Below, piece by piece: positions 1-10,695 of a stretch of 64,000 bases of DNA. The position numbers and the translations under genes are program-made. This DNA is from Tetraselmis striata (Eukaryota > Chlorophyta > Chlorodendrophyceae > Chlorodendrales > Chlorodendraceae): positions 37,478 to 101,477 of the forward strand of contig VCJN01001053.1 of the NCBI GenBank assembly GCA_006384855.1. The letters run 5' to 3'. The notes below the pieces were generated by a model. The model worked only from the letters and a program-made list of their open reading frames with translations, was not told where the DNA came from and ran no database searches. The number at the start of each line of letters is the position of its first letter. Positions within the stretch are counted from its first letter, which is position 1.

Positions 1-618
1 AAGGCGGCGCCACTACCCTGGACATTTTTCGACACAGGGCGAAGAGGTGTTTGAGAGACTTCTAGCTCAAGCGGCGATGCTGTATAAACGCTTGGGGTAC
101 ACTGATTGGTGCTCCCTTAGGCACAATTGTGGTGTTGGGTTGTAAGATTGTTCGTTGGAATATCAGAATACCTGCTGCTCACAGTCTTCGTGCATACAAC
201 TGCGAACTCGTAGACGCTGCTTCCCCTACTTCCCGTGCTGCTGCTGCTGCTGCTGCAATGCCAGGCGCTGGATTCGTGCGTCACTGAGTCTGAGCTATGC
301 AACTCGTATCGGCACCGCACCATCTAGCTGTCTCAACTCCGTAACGTCAGGCTGCTCATCAGTTTCCTCTGCTGGACAGCCGACAGCACTGGGACGACGG
401 GCAGCCTTTTTATTCGTGCTGAAAGACTTGCGTAACGGGCGGCACGTAATCCTTAGTGCCGGCGGGTACTGGTAGTCGCCACAGGCGGCTATGTGACAGT
501 ATAGATGCTACATGTAACTGATGCTGAGATTAAGAGCGATTGAGAGCAACTGGCGATTAAGAGCACGACAAAATTAAACAGCAGCACGACTGCCGTGCTG
601 GAGATCCAATTTTTGCGG
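1..618. other. Left edge, no gene recognised
   Basis: No open frame here resembles a known protein. The only clear structure is a (CTG)6 microsatellite at 238-256. The stretch ends at the target duplication of the family A element that follows. Confidence 0.5.
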
Positions 619-626
619 CTACTAAT

Positions 627-1790
627 TTGTTATTGTTTTACATGAGTGCTTTAATATATACCCACTAAAAATGTAGCTAAAAGAAGTTGTGAAAGGTTGC
701 CAGCAAAAGAGAGAGACATAAGCATGAAACCAAGGGTTAAGCAGGCCAGGGAGCCTAGAACCAAGGAAGAGCCATGAGAACCAGGAGGTCACCAAGTCAC
801 CAAGGCACCAAAGGGTCCAGGGAAACACTAAAAGCCAAGGAACGAGCAGGGAAAAATCCGTAAGGGGAACATGAAACCAATGGGGACCACCGCCTAGGGG
901 TGGGCCATCAGCCGCGGCGAGCGGTGCGCTTCCAACCGATGACCCGGATCATAGCAACACAGGCTGACGAGCGACGCGACGCAGGTACATGCGCAGGAGC
1001 ACCATCACGTGCCGCGCGCGCCGCCGCGACCCTACCAAGAACGTTGTCTGCATGCGCCATGTCGATGAGAAAGGAGAAACGGCGGCGTCATGCAGACACA
1101 TAGACGGAATCGGCCGATTTCCTGGCCCGTGTGCGTGTGGCTAGCTTTTTGCGAGCTCCACCAAGAAGGCCTCAGCGTGCGGGGCCAGCGAGCCGAACTC
1201 GGAGACGGCGGAAGGAACAACGCAAAGCATGCCGGCGGCGTTTCGGACACCCTCGTCATACTTTTGGATTTTGTGGCGCTTTGCGGCCCGCAATGCAGTC
1301 GTTGGATCCGAGCTTGGCACGCCGAGGATAGGGGCAATGTTGGCATCGACTACATAAAGCAATGGTGTTCCAGCCGCGGATACCACCATACCCAAAAAGC
1401 CCAACATCGGCATGCCGGCCGTCGCTGCCCTTCGGAAGAGAAACAAGCACCGGCGGGTCCGTGAGGATCTAGACATCCACGCATGGGGCGGACTTAACGT
1501 CGTGGCAAACGTCGGAAAGGCCAAGTGCCGCCCACTCGGGTGCGGCGTGATTGGAGTCGCCCAAGAGCAGCGTGCCACGTGACCATCGTACGCGACCGCC
1601 CACGCCGAAGGAGTGAACTTCACGCCGGCAGCCTCAAAACGGGCCAGCATGCCTTGTACCGAGAAGGAGCAAAAAGCACAAGGGTAGGGCTCGCCGACGG
1701 AGAGGACAGGAGCCGCCAGAAGGCCGAATGGGCGGCAAGCGGCACCGCGGAACATGGAATCGTAGTAGTACTTGGGGGAACGCTCACGGA
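627..1790 (-). mobile_element. Family A non-LTR retrotransposon, 5'-truncated copy A
   Basis: On the minus strand this copy encodes the C-terminal part of a retrotransposon polyprotein followed by a 3' untranslated tail of about 400 bp. The frame around 1,141-1,755 matches the intact copy at 7,160-8,052, including the block ending in SEFGSLAPHAEAF, but it is frameshifted near 1,490-1,560. The 3' end reads ATGTAAAACAATAAC. The 8-bp word CTACTAAT lies on both sides (619-626 and 1,791-1,798, again at 1,803-1,810), as expected for a target-site duplication. Loss of the 5' part together with a target duplication is the signature of target-primed reverse transcription. It is a dead copy with no independent function. 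Confidence 0.8.
1141..1755 (-). pseudogene. Family A nuclease-domain remnant (copy A)
   Basis: The 204-codon minus frame mixes two reading frames of the family A C-terminal domain. The first half is out of frame relative to the intact copy and the second half is in frame (SDPTTALRAAKRHKIQKYD and following). The family domain is described under the copy at 7,160-7,840. The frameshift makes this copy non-functional. Confidence 0.7.
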
Positions 1791-1798
1791 CTACTAAT

Positions 1799-2185
1799 CC
1801 GACTACTAATCTTTATACAAATAGAGACAATATTATGTATGTATATACTCGCATACGTATTGGTTTGGATTACGAAAGCGTAAATAACAATAAACTACCG
1901 ATAAGTACAACATTGCGGGCAACGTAAATAAAGATGCTTCCTAAAGCGCACTACTACAAGTACGCAAGAATGCGCACCGCCTCCATCATGTCTCGAATCT
2001 CGCGGAGTTGGTGGCGGTGCAACTCATACCACTGCGGGCGGCGCGCATGAGGAATCACCACCGTTAAGTGCTTGGGCCATGATATTGATAGGAGTGGGAG
2101 TTCCGTCTACTAGGTTGACGAAATTCCGAAATTGAAATTGAAGTTGTTTACAACGCCTAGTCTGCTGCATCCACCCGCTCAGACT
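1799..2185. other. AT-richer spacer, nothing recognised
   Basis: No gene, RNA or clear repeat structure was recognised between the family A copy and the shared terminal repeat at 2,190. Confidence 0.4.
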
Positions 2186-2189
2186 GAGT

Positions 2190-2262
2190 CGTTCTTAGGA
2201 CCTGCTATCTCTAACCACAGTGGGAAACACTAAGTGTTATCACAGCTCAAGCTATCGGCCAT
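2190..2262 (-). repeat. Shared terminal repeat, copy 1 (LTR-like)
   Basis: About 75 bp here match, in reverse orientation, 12,505-12,590. The shared core includes ACCACAGTGGGAA, AGTGTNATCACA and CTCAAGCTANCGGCCATCCTC. Each copy lies downstream of a decayed retroelement frame in that frame's own orientation: a gag-like frame here, a Ty3 integrase there. A 3' LTR segment is therefore the likely identity, but no complete LTR boundary is visible. Confidence 0.55.
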
Positions 2263-2365
2263 CCTCCTTTATTTCCTAGCCCCTCCTCCTCCAGTGGGCT
2301 ATAGCTAAGACAGCAGCGCCCCCTGCTGACCCTACCTAAGTCAGACCCATCCCATCCAGTGAGAG

Positions 2366-2460
2366 CTCAGCAGGCACGCTAAGGCAGCCGGAGGCGTCCC
2401 GCTTGCTGCTACTGAGGTGTGATGGGGGAGGGGAGCTAACCGGGATAGCTGCATGGTGCT
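2366..2460 (+). repeat. Dispersed repeat shared with 6,357-6,460
   Basis: Both sites carry CTNAGGCAGCC, GAGGCGTCCCGC and, about 60 bases later, a GGGNTAGCTGCNTGG block. It is probably another part of a decayed retroelement terminus. No coding content. Confidence 0.5.
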
Positions 2461-2466
2461 CAGTAT

Positions 2467-3800
2467 TTATGTACCGCTGAGCCGGCTAGCTTGGTGGGTT
2501 GGGGGGCTACAATGCCCTCCATCTCTAATATTTTTGGCACAGTATCCTGCGTTTAATGGCATGATGCTTCGTCTCGTGCGGGTACCAAGCCCGTGGGTCG
2601 GGCGATACACCGTCTGTAATACTTTCGGGGAAAGTGCTGGTAAATTCGAAACCATGCATCCGGGTGTATCGGCTAAAAACTTCCGTAGTTCTTGTGTTGA
2701 GGCTCTGATAGTCGTGGGCGTGCGTCCGGCTTGGGGTTGGGTGCCTTGGCGGCGGAGAGCATCCGCCGACGGCCCACCTGCAGTTGCAAGGGGTTCGTCC
2801 GGCGCGGGGGGCAACGGGGGCGGTGAGCCTCTGCCGCGAGCTGGGCCATGCGGGACGCCTTGGCTGGTGTCCTGGCTGTGAAGGATTTCTCAAGGGGGGG
2901 CGGTGGCCTCCGAGGCATCTCCTGTCGCGGTGGGGGCTTGGGCTGCGGCCGGTGGAGCCGGCTCGGGGTGCGGGGCTGGATCGACGCTTGTCGCCGGCTG
3001 ATCGACTTCCGGTGGCGAGTCGTCGCCGGCCATCTCCGTGTCTTGAGGGGCTGCCGCGGCCGGGTTGTGGGCCGCTTGTCGCTGGCTAGTTGGTGGTGGC
3101 GAGAGCTCCCGGGGGAGCTGACCGTGGTGCATCGCCGACTGGGCGGTTGTAGTCGGCGCCGGTTGGTGAACAATCGCCATCCTCTGCCACCCATACATGT
3201 AGGTGCATGGTACTGGCTGCGACGAGTTTCGCGTCAGATCCCGTGTTAGTGGCGAGGCCAGCTCTGCTCACCCCTGCCGGAGCGGCGGCAGCCGGCATAT
3301 GGGCGTGTCGGGTAACCGCCCGGACGTCGTGAGTTGATGTGTATACCCCAAGCTTGGGGCCGAGGGTACGGATCGGGTTCAGAAACATACGGCTGCGGCG
3401 CAGGTCGACCCCCGTCGCACGGTTGCGGGTCGCCAGATCGTTGAATAGCATGGCGACTTGTGTGGCACAGTCGCTACCAAGGGGAAGATCGATTGGGGGC
3501 TGGCGGGACTGGCGGCTCAAAACGCGGAGGAGACGGCGGACAGTACATGGGAGTCGGGTGCCTGTGATTTTTTCGCGGCAATGTTTGTTGGGATCTTGGG
3601 GGGTTGGCCTCTGCCGCTGCGCGGCGCATCGATAGTGGCGCCGACCGCAGCCTCCTATTTCTCCTCGGGTCTGCTGATGTCCATGTTGGTTGTAGTGATA
3701 GTCTCATGTGGAGCCTGCTCTTCACGCCTCTGTGGGCGTTGGCCGGCAGTTGGCCTGGTGGTGGGTCGTCCGGTCGTCGGGTTGTCCACCGTTTCACAGG
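2467..3800 (-). pseudogene. Decayed gag-like frame, Pro/Ala-rich
   Basis: Four overlapping minus-strand frames (3,474-3,797; 3,086-3,520; 2,890-3,198; 2,467-2,814) read as successive pieces of one protein broken by at least two frameshifts and a stop near 2,890. The piece at 3,086-3,520 looks like a folded domain (LGSDCATQVAMLFNDL and following). The next piece is very rich in Pro, Ala, Gln and Thr, and the last holds ASTQELRKFLADTPG. A helical domain followed by a low-complexity linker fits a retroelement gag or ORF1, and the terminal repeat just downstream supports that. I recognise no specific family. It is inactive as it stands. Confidence 0.4.
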
Positions 3801-3809
3801 AGTACACTA

Positions 3810-4300
3810 TCATCACCAATAGAGCCGCGCCGGCTCGCCCGGATTTAGTACATACGCAGTACTTCGCCCGATGTTAAGGGCCGCCTGGAAAGTGAGAAGT
3901 AATCCCGAATAACTTGCGCACTTCGTAGCAGTGTCAATGGGCCCTGAAACACCGCGGCACTACAAGTACTCTACGTAGAGTCCACGCACGCGCTACGATT
4001 GCTTGCTGCGCTGCTGCGCTGCTGCGCTGCTGCGCTACTGCGCTACTAGTACATGTACTCATGCCGCAGTGAGCGCGGGGCAGCGGACGGTAGCTCGCGG
4101 GCCTCAGTCGTCGCATCAGTAGAATTAGCAACAGTGAGCGCGCGCGATGGGCATTGGCCGGGCCGCCGAGAGCGGATTGCTGCTCACGGGGGTGGCGGCG
4201 GCCAGCTCAATTCTACCACATACATCTCAGCGGTGCATGCGCCGCGGCACGACTACGCGGCAGCACTCGCGTCGTGCGCAGTAGGACATGAAAGTAAATA
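3810..4300. other. Spacer with an 8-bp GCTGCTGC-type microsatellite
   Basis: Between about 4,001 and 4,047 an 8-base unit (GCTGCTGC and variants with GCTACTGC) repeats roughly five to six times. The rest shows no recognisable gene. Confidence 0.5.
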
Positions 4301-4314
4301 GGGAAAACAGTGTA

Positions 4315-4530
4315 CAAGAAAGAAAAAGTAAGTAAAGTTCGCCCCGGGATATCGGCCGAAGCCACCAAAGCACTTGACCTCTTGCGCCAACTGCAGTCGT
4401 AGGTCTGGCATAGCCCCTTCGACCATTGCGTCATTCGATCCCCGCAGGGCTAATGCATCAACCAGGTAAACCCGGGAGAGGCCGGGCCGATATTGCCGAA
4501 ATACATTGACCAGGAATCGAACCCGCCCGG
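4315..4530 (-). repeat. SINE-like repeat, copy 1
   Basis: In minus orientation this begins near a B-box-like GGGTTCGATTCC (about 4,505-4,516), passes a conserved block with ACCTGGTTGATGCATTAGCCC, and ends in a 90-bp 3' block (GACTGCAGTTGGCGCAAGAGG ... GGCGAACTTTACTTACTTT). Most of the unit recurs at 25,210-25,480, and the 3' block recurs at 61,110-61,205. An internal polymerase III B box with a shared T-rich 3' end fits a tRNA-derived SINE. The A box is not convincing. Confidence 0.5.
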
Positions 4531-4599
4531 GACCTCTCGAACACAATTCTGACTTTATTAGTAGAACACGGTCAAACTTGAATTTTACAAAATATGATG

Positions 4600-6130
4600 C
4601 AATCTTGAGCAGTGGCAGATTGCAAAACAGGGCGTAATCGCAAAACATGGTGCAAATTGGGATATAGCAAATTGCATAACATGGTTTAGACGGCCGGTGG
4701 AATAGCCCGTTCCTATATAAGCGGCGCTCCGTCGTCGCATCATCCGGTGGGGCGACGACATGGCCACAAACCAACGCGCCGCCAAGATGCGTGACAGGCG
4801 ATGACAGCATGGCGAGGATCCGGCAGGCTGCACCAAGCAACACGGACGCCCATAGTAACCGCCGCAAATGCGCGTGGTGCGGCGGATCGGCGCAATGGGG
4901 CGCCAATGTAAGCCGTACTGCCGATACGGCACGCGCGAAGGGGCGCCTACTGTCTCATATCGCCGCTTCGGCTCGCCCGCGGCGAACAGCAAGCACATCG
5001 AGCATCGGTTGGCGGCAGCAATTGTGGGCGGGTGCACCGACGACCCGCCTTACCGCACGATGTTCCAGTGAGTCGCATGCCGGAATCCTTGCACTGCCTG
5101 GGGGCGCCGGGAGGGGGTCCCCAATTGCGGCCGGGGCACGGGCCGGCTATTGCACCATGTTTTGCAAAAATCCGGCGGGTTTGACCATGAATTCACACAC
5201 GATTGGTGTGTGAATTCGAAGAAGGGCAGATTTGGGGGGGGGGGGGGGGGGGGGTATTTGTAGTCCCACACGGCGATGCCGTTCATGGAGGCCGGCGCGG
5301 ATCACGTGAGCATCTGCGAGACGCACGGGGCGGCGAAGCGGCCTCAGGGGGCGGAGTTAACATATATACGTGGGACGCAGGAAGCAATTGATGCGTGTAC
5401 AACGCCGCCAGGCTGACCCCTAGCGGAAGGGAAGGCGCACCATGGAGTTTATGCCGCCCGAGAACGAGTGCTACCTCACGGTACCCCCCCCCCCCCCTCC
5501 CGGTTGATGTGCCAGCATCCCGATTACTTGGCGCTGCAAGAATGCCGCGTTACTCATGTCCCTGGCCCATTGGTGCATATTTAGTGGTACGCCGCTAAGC
5601 ATGGGCTGGCCTCGCGCCTAGAGGGCATCACCAGCTTCACGCTCAACAGCGTGCGCATCTCACTATGATACGGGACACAACGCCTCTTCATGTCTGAGCA
5701 TCGCGCCGGCGCATGGCGGCGTGACGGGAAGCAGTTATTGGATGTGGACGGGTGCAGGGAACGACCGGCCCCCGGTCCCGGTGATGAGAGGCCTTCCCTT
5801 TGGAGAGGAGTTAAGGTTGGGGGTGGGGGGGGGGGGGGGAGGGGAGGCAAATCCGGCCCCACCTCAGCCACAGGAGGGAGACTGGACGGCGAATAAAGTT
5901 ATACTTGTACCATGTTTTGCAATTGTCCCAAGTAAGTATAAAATGTCGGCGGCTACTGAAGCGGCTAGCATTTGAAATTTGAAATTTCCTACAGCTTTGT
6001 TCCCGCGTAGTCGCTGGTGCTACATGGGCCAGCCGACTTATGGCCCGACCACACGAACTCGCATATAGGGTATGTTGCATGTTGTCGTTGCACATAGCGT
6101 GAGGCCTTTTGAAGGCCATGTCCCGAATCT
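4600..6130. other. Repeat-rich spacer, no gene recognised
   Basis: The motif TGCACCATGTTTTGCAA or a close variant occurs three times (about 4,641-4,660 reversed, 5,151-5,171, 5,909-5,930). G21 lies at 5,234-5,254 and shorter C and G runs near 5,485 and 5,830. A short repeat at 5,955-6,015 matches 25,088-25,130 in reverse. Long frames here run in both directions over the same bases and look like GC-rich shadows. Confidence 0.4.
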
Positions 6131-6356
6131 AACATGCGGAACCCGCCTCCTTTTTGTTTCTTTTATATTTTTGTAATCCCCCTCCTAGACCCTACCCAAA
6201 TCCTTCTTCTCTCTGGCGGACGTTCCTCGTGCTTGTTAGGGCCCCATACATACAAACCCGCCAATCTCACGCATACTGATAACCGCCGCCTGCTATCCCG
6301 GAAGGTGCAGGTAGGACGCCCCCACGGACGCTCATTCCCCTTCCGGCCCTTCCCCA

Positions 6357-6460
6357 GTAGCAGAGCTGCGACGCTCCGGCTGAGGCAGCCGAGGCGTCCC
6401 GCCGGCAGCTCCGCAAGTGCTGGGCTCGGGGGTGGTCGGGGTAGCTGCGTGGCTGGCCTA
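6357..6460 (+). repeat. Dispersed repeat shared with 2,366-2,460
   Basis: This shares the GAGGCAGCCGAGGCGTCCCGC block and a following GGGGTAGCTGCGTGG block with the earlier site in the same orientation. The surroundings (6,130-6,900) contain no recognised gene. Confidence 0.45.
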
Positions 6461-7159
6461 CCCCAACACGATGTTGGCCTCCGCCGGGGAGAGGCGGGGG
6501 CTGTTGTGAGGCGCGTCGCGAGTTGCGCCCGTGAACCGAGATACCGCTCCCTCAAAGATGACGGCCAACCGCTGCACCGAAGTGCATGCCGCCCCGCCGT
6601 CGCCCATGGCGCGCCGCTCCGGCAGCGCGCCGCCCCGCTCTAGGCGGAGGATCAATCCGCATGGCAGCCGGGCTCGCCGCTATTTCCGGCGCCCGTTCAG
6701 TAGACGACGCCGCCCCCCTCACGACGCATCACTATAAAACGGGCGTCTTCCGACGAATATCGCCGCCACAACGGGTGATGCAGTGATATCAACGGCCTTT
6801 TATACTGCAAGTGTGTACCGCTCGATGCATCGTGTAAATCCGCTAAGTGGCCAAAACGCAACATCACAGATGCGGCCGCGTGGCGGAGTATCGAAGTATG
6901 GAGTCGTACATGTATGGACGCATATGGACGCGTTACGACGCGATAGGATACCATGCATCCAGACCCCGCACATTAGCGATGATGGCGACTGCGGATTATA
7001 CATGTAAAAGTAGAAGGTACATAGCTTTAGCGACTAAAGATCAGTCGCAACTCGACTCGTACGACAGAGGGGATCGCGCGGCGCGAAGACGCGAGCCTTG
7101 GCTAGTCTACGGCGCTACTTGTTATACTCATGCTCATATCCACTAGTATCTCGTCACTG

Positions 7160-7840
7160 TCTCCTTCAACTTGGGCGGTCGCATACGCTGATCACGTGGC
7201 ACGTTGCTGTGGGGGCGACTCCAATCACGCCGCACACGAGTGGGCGGCACATGGCCTTTCCGACATTTGCCACGACGTGAAGTCCGCGATGGACGCGGGT
7301 GTCCAGATCCTCACGGACCCGTCGGTGCTTGTTTCTCTCCCGAAGGACAGCGACGGGCGGCCGGCCGATGTTGGGCCTTTTGGGTATGGCGGTATCCGCG
7401 GAAACACGATTGTTGTCGATACCACCATTGCCCCTATCCTCGGCGTGTCAACCTCGGATCCAACGACTGCTTTGCGGGCTGCAGAGCGCCACAAAATCCA
7501 TAAGTATGACGAGGGTGTCCGAAACGCTGCCGGCATGCTTCGCTTTGTTCCTTTCGCCGTTTCCGAGTTTGGCTCGCTTGCCCCGCACGCTGAGGCTTTC
7601 TTGGTGGAGCTCGCGAAAGCTAGCCACGCACACACTGGCCAAAAAATCGGCCAGCTCTTGTCTGCGTGGCACCGCAGTTTCTCCTTGCTGATCAACATGG
7701 CACATGCAGACAACGTTCTTGGCGGGGTCGCGGCCGCGCGTGCGGCACGTGATGGTGCTCCTGCGCCTGCGTCGCGTCGCTCGTCGGCATGTGTTGCCAT
7801 GACCCATGTCATTGGCTGCAAGCGTCCTCGCCGCGCCTGA
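7160..7840 (+). CDS. Family A polyprotein C-terminus: nuclease-like domain (fragment)
   Basis: This open frame is the C-terminal domain of a retrotransposon protein and has no start of its own; the Met at 7,130 is in flanking DNA. In order it shows ARCCGGDSNHAAHEWAAHGL, a GRPADV motif, a VVDTTIAP strand, a conserved KYDEGVRNAAG helix and FVPFAVSEFGSLAPHAEAF. This order (metal-ligand-like Cys/His, RPADV, hydrophobic-D-x-T strand, closing FVPF-E-G block) resembles the C-terminal PD-(D/E)XK-type region that follows reverse transcriptase in some non-LTR elements. I infer an endonuclease that nicks the target, but the catalytic assignment is not certain. The closing Arg/Lys-rich end may bind nucleic acid. 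The frame survives without a promoter or start, so it is most likely a recent dead copy. Confidence 0.6.
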   Translation, partial: SPSTWAVAYADHVARCCGGDSNHAAHEWAAHGLSDICHDVKSAMDAGVQILTDPSVLVSLPKDSDGRPADVGPFGYGGIRGNTIVVDTTIAPILGVSTSDPTTALRAAERHKIHKYDEGVRNAAGMLRFVPFAVSEFGSLAPHAEAFLVELAKASHAHTGQKIGQLLSAWHRSFSLLINMAHADNVLGGVAAARAARDGAPAPASRRSSACVAMTHVIGCKRPRRA

Positions 7841-8052
7841 TAGCCTACCCCGGGGCGGGGGTTCCTTTAGTTCCTGGCAGCTAAGTGACTTCGTGGTTCC
7901 CTTAGCTCCTTCTTGGTTCTTGGCTCCCTGTCCTCCTGCTCGACCTTGGTTTCAGGCTTATGTCTCTCTTTTGCTGGCAACCTTTCATAGTTGCTGTTAG
8001 TTATGTTTGTAGTGCGCTTTTGTGAAAGCCCTGATGTAATTTATATTATCTA
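7160..8052 (+). mobile_element. Family A non-LTR retrotransposon, 5'-truncated copy B
   Basis: This is the best preserved of four copies. It is bounded by the perfect 7-bp duplication GTCACTG (7,153-7,159 and 8,053-8,059). It contains an uninterrupted C-terminal frame to the stop at 7,838-7,840, then a tail of about 210 bp ending in GAAAGCCCTGATGTAATTTATATTATC. TGTAA at the very end could be its poly(A) signal. The 5' part of the element, including any reverse transcriptase, is absent. Confidence 0.85.
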
Positions 8053-8379
8053 GTCACTGGTTATACCATGAATCGACTATATAGCGCTACTGTTACTTCG
8101 AGAATATGATACATATCATCCTCGCAATATGGACGCATTAGGACGCGTTCCGATACTACGTACGTCAAAAGTAGTAGGCGTCCAGTCTCCGCACACTAGC
8201 GATGATGGCGACTAAGGATTACATAGGTTGAAGAACATTCGATATACTTGACCCCGTACATGGCATAACGACGGAGGGGGATGCGCGGCGCAAAGGCACG
8301 AGCCTCGGCTCGTCTTGTTATGGCGCGAGTTGCTATACTTTTACTCATATACACTAGGAACCCGTCACTGGTTGTTAAT

Positions 8380-8785
8380 ATTAATAAAAATTATGGCGCT
8401 ATAACAAAAATTTGAAGATATAATCCTTACACAGCATGTCCTCAAAAGGCGCAAATGCACGTGGTGAGGACAACCCGTACCATGTCCGGGCGGGCGGCGC
8501 GCGCGGTGCGGAGGCGGCGCGTGGGCGCGGGCATGCATACATCCTTTCGTCCTATATGTATTTATCCGTTGCGGTTAGGACATCCCTCATCCTTCAGCAT
8601 GGTATTGCATCTTCCTCATGTAAGATTCCTCCTCTTGCAGCGGGCGGTGCATTACACACCCTGCAACAACATGACTACATTATGTAAAGTTACAGCATTT
8701 ATATATAAAATGATAATACTCTTAAGTGTCAATGCTGTCCCGCTTAACGGCTAGGGAGGGCGGGATAATCCGCCACACTACTCTA
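8380..8785. other. Spacer, nothing recognised
   Basis: AT-richer DNA between the tandem repeat and the satellite flank, with no gene, RNA or repeat that I can support. Confidence 0.4.
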
Positions 8786-8789
8786 AAAT

Positions 8790-8910
8790 ATGTGTTAGAG
8801 TCATTTATGCATTAAACGACAATTTCCAACAAGTGGACAACGTCATGGTACATGCGGTGAATATTTGTGGGACAGCCCGGTACGGTAATGGCCGCAGTAA
8901 TAAGTACATG
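8790..8910 (+). repeat. Left flanking repeat of the 188-bp satellite
   Basis: This stretch (GCATTAAACGACAATTTCC ... GCGGTGAATATTTGTGGGACAG) matches 10,695-10,800 in the same orientation, including the shared TTTGTGGGACAG and TACGGTAA blocks. The satellite lies exactly between these direct repeats of roughly 100 bp. Confidence 0.65.
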
Positions 8911-9019
8911 TAGTTTCAGCAACAAATGGCCGTAGTAATAAGTACATGCCCCAAGTGTGCCCGTTTCGCGGATTTTTTATAATTGCGGAAATTCGGTGCA
9001 TATAGCCCTCAGCATGGTA

Positions 9020-10695
9020 AAGCATCATGCTGACTTTTTGGAAAAGTGTATCGGAGCCGTCACGAAGTGCGGCAAGGAATGCGCATGCGGGCAAACGTAA
9101 GTTGCACGAAGCGGGCAGGCTCCGACATACCTCGGCTCGTCCGGATGGCCGTTTTATTGCCGTGCCGCGGTGTGGCGCCGCAAACCGCATGGCGCCAATA
9201 CATGTAGATGCGCCTCAGGCACGGCACGCGCTATACCGGAGACGTCAAAAAGCGCGGCAAGCAAAAGTGCATATGGGCAACTATGAGTGCACAAAGCTAA
9301 CGCGACCCGACAAGCCGCGGCACGTGCGGGTGTCCGCTTGGTATCGTTCTGCGATGTGGCGCCGGAAACCGCATGGCGCCCATATCGCAGAAACAATTCG
9401 CCCCAAGCACGGCTCGCAATATAGCAGAGCCGTCACAAAGCGCGGCAAGGGAATGCACATACGGGCAACCATGAGCTGCATGAAGCGGGCACGGTCCGAC
9501 ATGCCGCGGCTCGTGCGAGTGACCGCTTGGTACCGTTCCGCGGTGTGTCGCCGTGTAGCCGTAAATCGCATTGCGCCCATAAATATACATGCACCTCAAG
9601 CACGGCACGCGCTATACCGGAGCCGTCAAGAAGCGCGCAGAGGGGCGCGCACATGGGCAAGCATCTAATGGACGAGGTAAAAACGCTCTAACATGCCGCA
9701 GCTCGTCCGGATGGCCGCACGGTGCCTCGGAGTGGCGCCATACTTCGCACGCCCCCCGTGCATGCGTTTTTTGGAAGAGTGTATTTTCAATAACGGAACG
9801 CGCTATACCGGAGCCGTCACGAAGCGCGGCAAGGAATGCGCATGCGAGCAAACAACAGTTGCACGAAGCGGACAGGCTCCGACATGTCGCATCTTGTTCG
9901 GATTACCCTTTGGTACCGTGTCGCGGTTTGGCGCCGGAAACCGCATGGCGCTAATACCGACATATGCGCCTCCAGCACGGCTCGCGCTATTGATACCGGA
10001 GCCGTCCCAAAGCGCGGCACGGGAACGCGCATACACGCAACCATGAGCTGCACGAAGCGGAGACGGTCCGGCATGCCGCGGCTCGTGCGGGTGACCGCTT
10101 GGTACCGCTCCGCGGTGAGGCGCCGAAATTCGCATTGCGCCCCTACATGTACATGCACCTCAAGCACGGCACGCGCCATACCGGAGCCGTCAAGAAACGC
10201 GCAGAGGGGCGCGCATATGGGCAAGCATTTAATGGACGAGGCAAACACGCTCTAACATGCCGCGGCTCGTCCGGATGGCCGCATGGTGCCGCGGAGTGGC
10301 GCCATAAACCGCACGGCGCCCATGCATATGTTTTTGGAAGAGTGTATTCAATAACGGAACGCGCCATACCGGAGCCGTTACGAAGCGCGGTAAGGGAACG
10401 CGCATGCGAGCAAACATCGGTTGCGCGAAGCGGACAAGCTCCGACATGCCGCACCTCGTGCGGATATGGCCGTTTGGTGCCGTGCCGCGGTTTGGCGCCG
10501 CAAACCGCATTGCGTCATTAATGCTATAAGCGCCTCTAGCATGCGGCACGCGCTATACCGGAGCCATCACACAGCGCGGCAAAGGGAACTAACACGCATA
10601 TGGGCAACCATGAGTTCCACAAAGCGGATGCGACCCGACAAGCCGCGGCACGTGCGGTTGACCGCTTGGTATCGTTCCGCGGTGTGGCGCCGTCA
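9020..10695 (+). repeat. 188-bp satellite array, nine units with period-3 higher-order pattern
   Basis: The word GGAGCCGTCANGAAGCGCGGC recurs at about 9,058, 9,238, 9,428, 9,617, 9,810, 9,998, 10,184, 10,371 and 10,561, a spacing of 180-193 bp. Each unit continues through a CATGAGCTGCACGAAGCGG-like block, a GACATGCCGCGGCTCGTGCGG block and TTGGTACCGNTCCGCGGTGTGGCGCCG. Units three apart are more alike than neighbours: 9,617 with 10,184, 9,810 with 10,371, 9,428 with 9,998. Long frames cross the array in many phases, but unit length is not a multiple of three and no phase is conserved, so I do not call a protein. Confidence 0.85.

Larger units (their letters stand above)
6905..8375 (+). repeat. 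Tandem repeat of about 250-310 bp interrupted by family A copy B
   Basis: 6,905-7,159 and 8,120-8,372 are clearly homologous direct repeats. They share GGACGCGTTNCGA, TAGCGATGATGGCGACT, GCGCGGCGC and CATATNCACTAG, and both end at a CGTCACTG block. The family A element sits exactly at that end of the first unit. The first unit resumes at 8,053, so this was a two-unit tandem repeat before the insertion. No coding function is evident. Confidence 0.7.

Noticed and set aside
4253-4906. 217-codon hydrophobic frame on the minus strand
   Set aside because: Its last third is the SINE-like repeat, which recurs in other frames at 25.4 and 61.2 kb, and its middle is AT-rich repeat; no domain is recognised.
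9027-9668. Arg/His-rich 213-codon ORF and its overlapping neighbours
   Set aside because: They run through the 188-bp satellite, whose unit is not a multiple of three and is open in many phases, so the frames are a by-product of composition.
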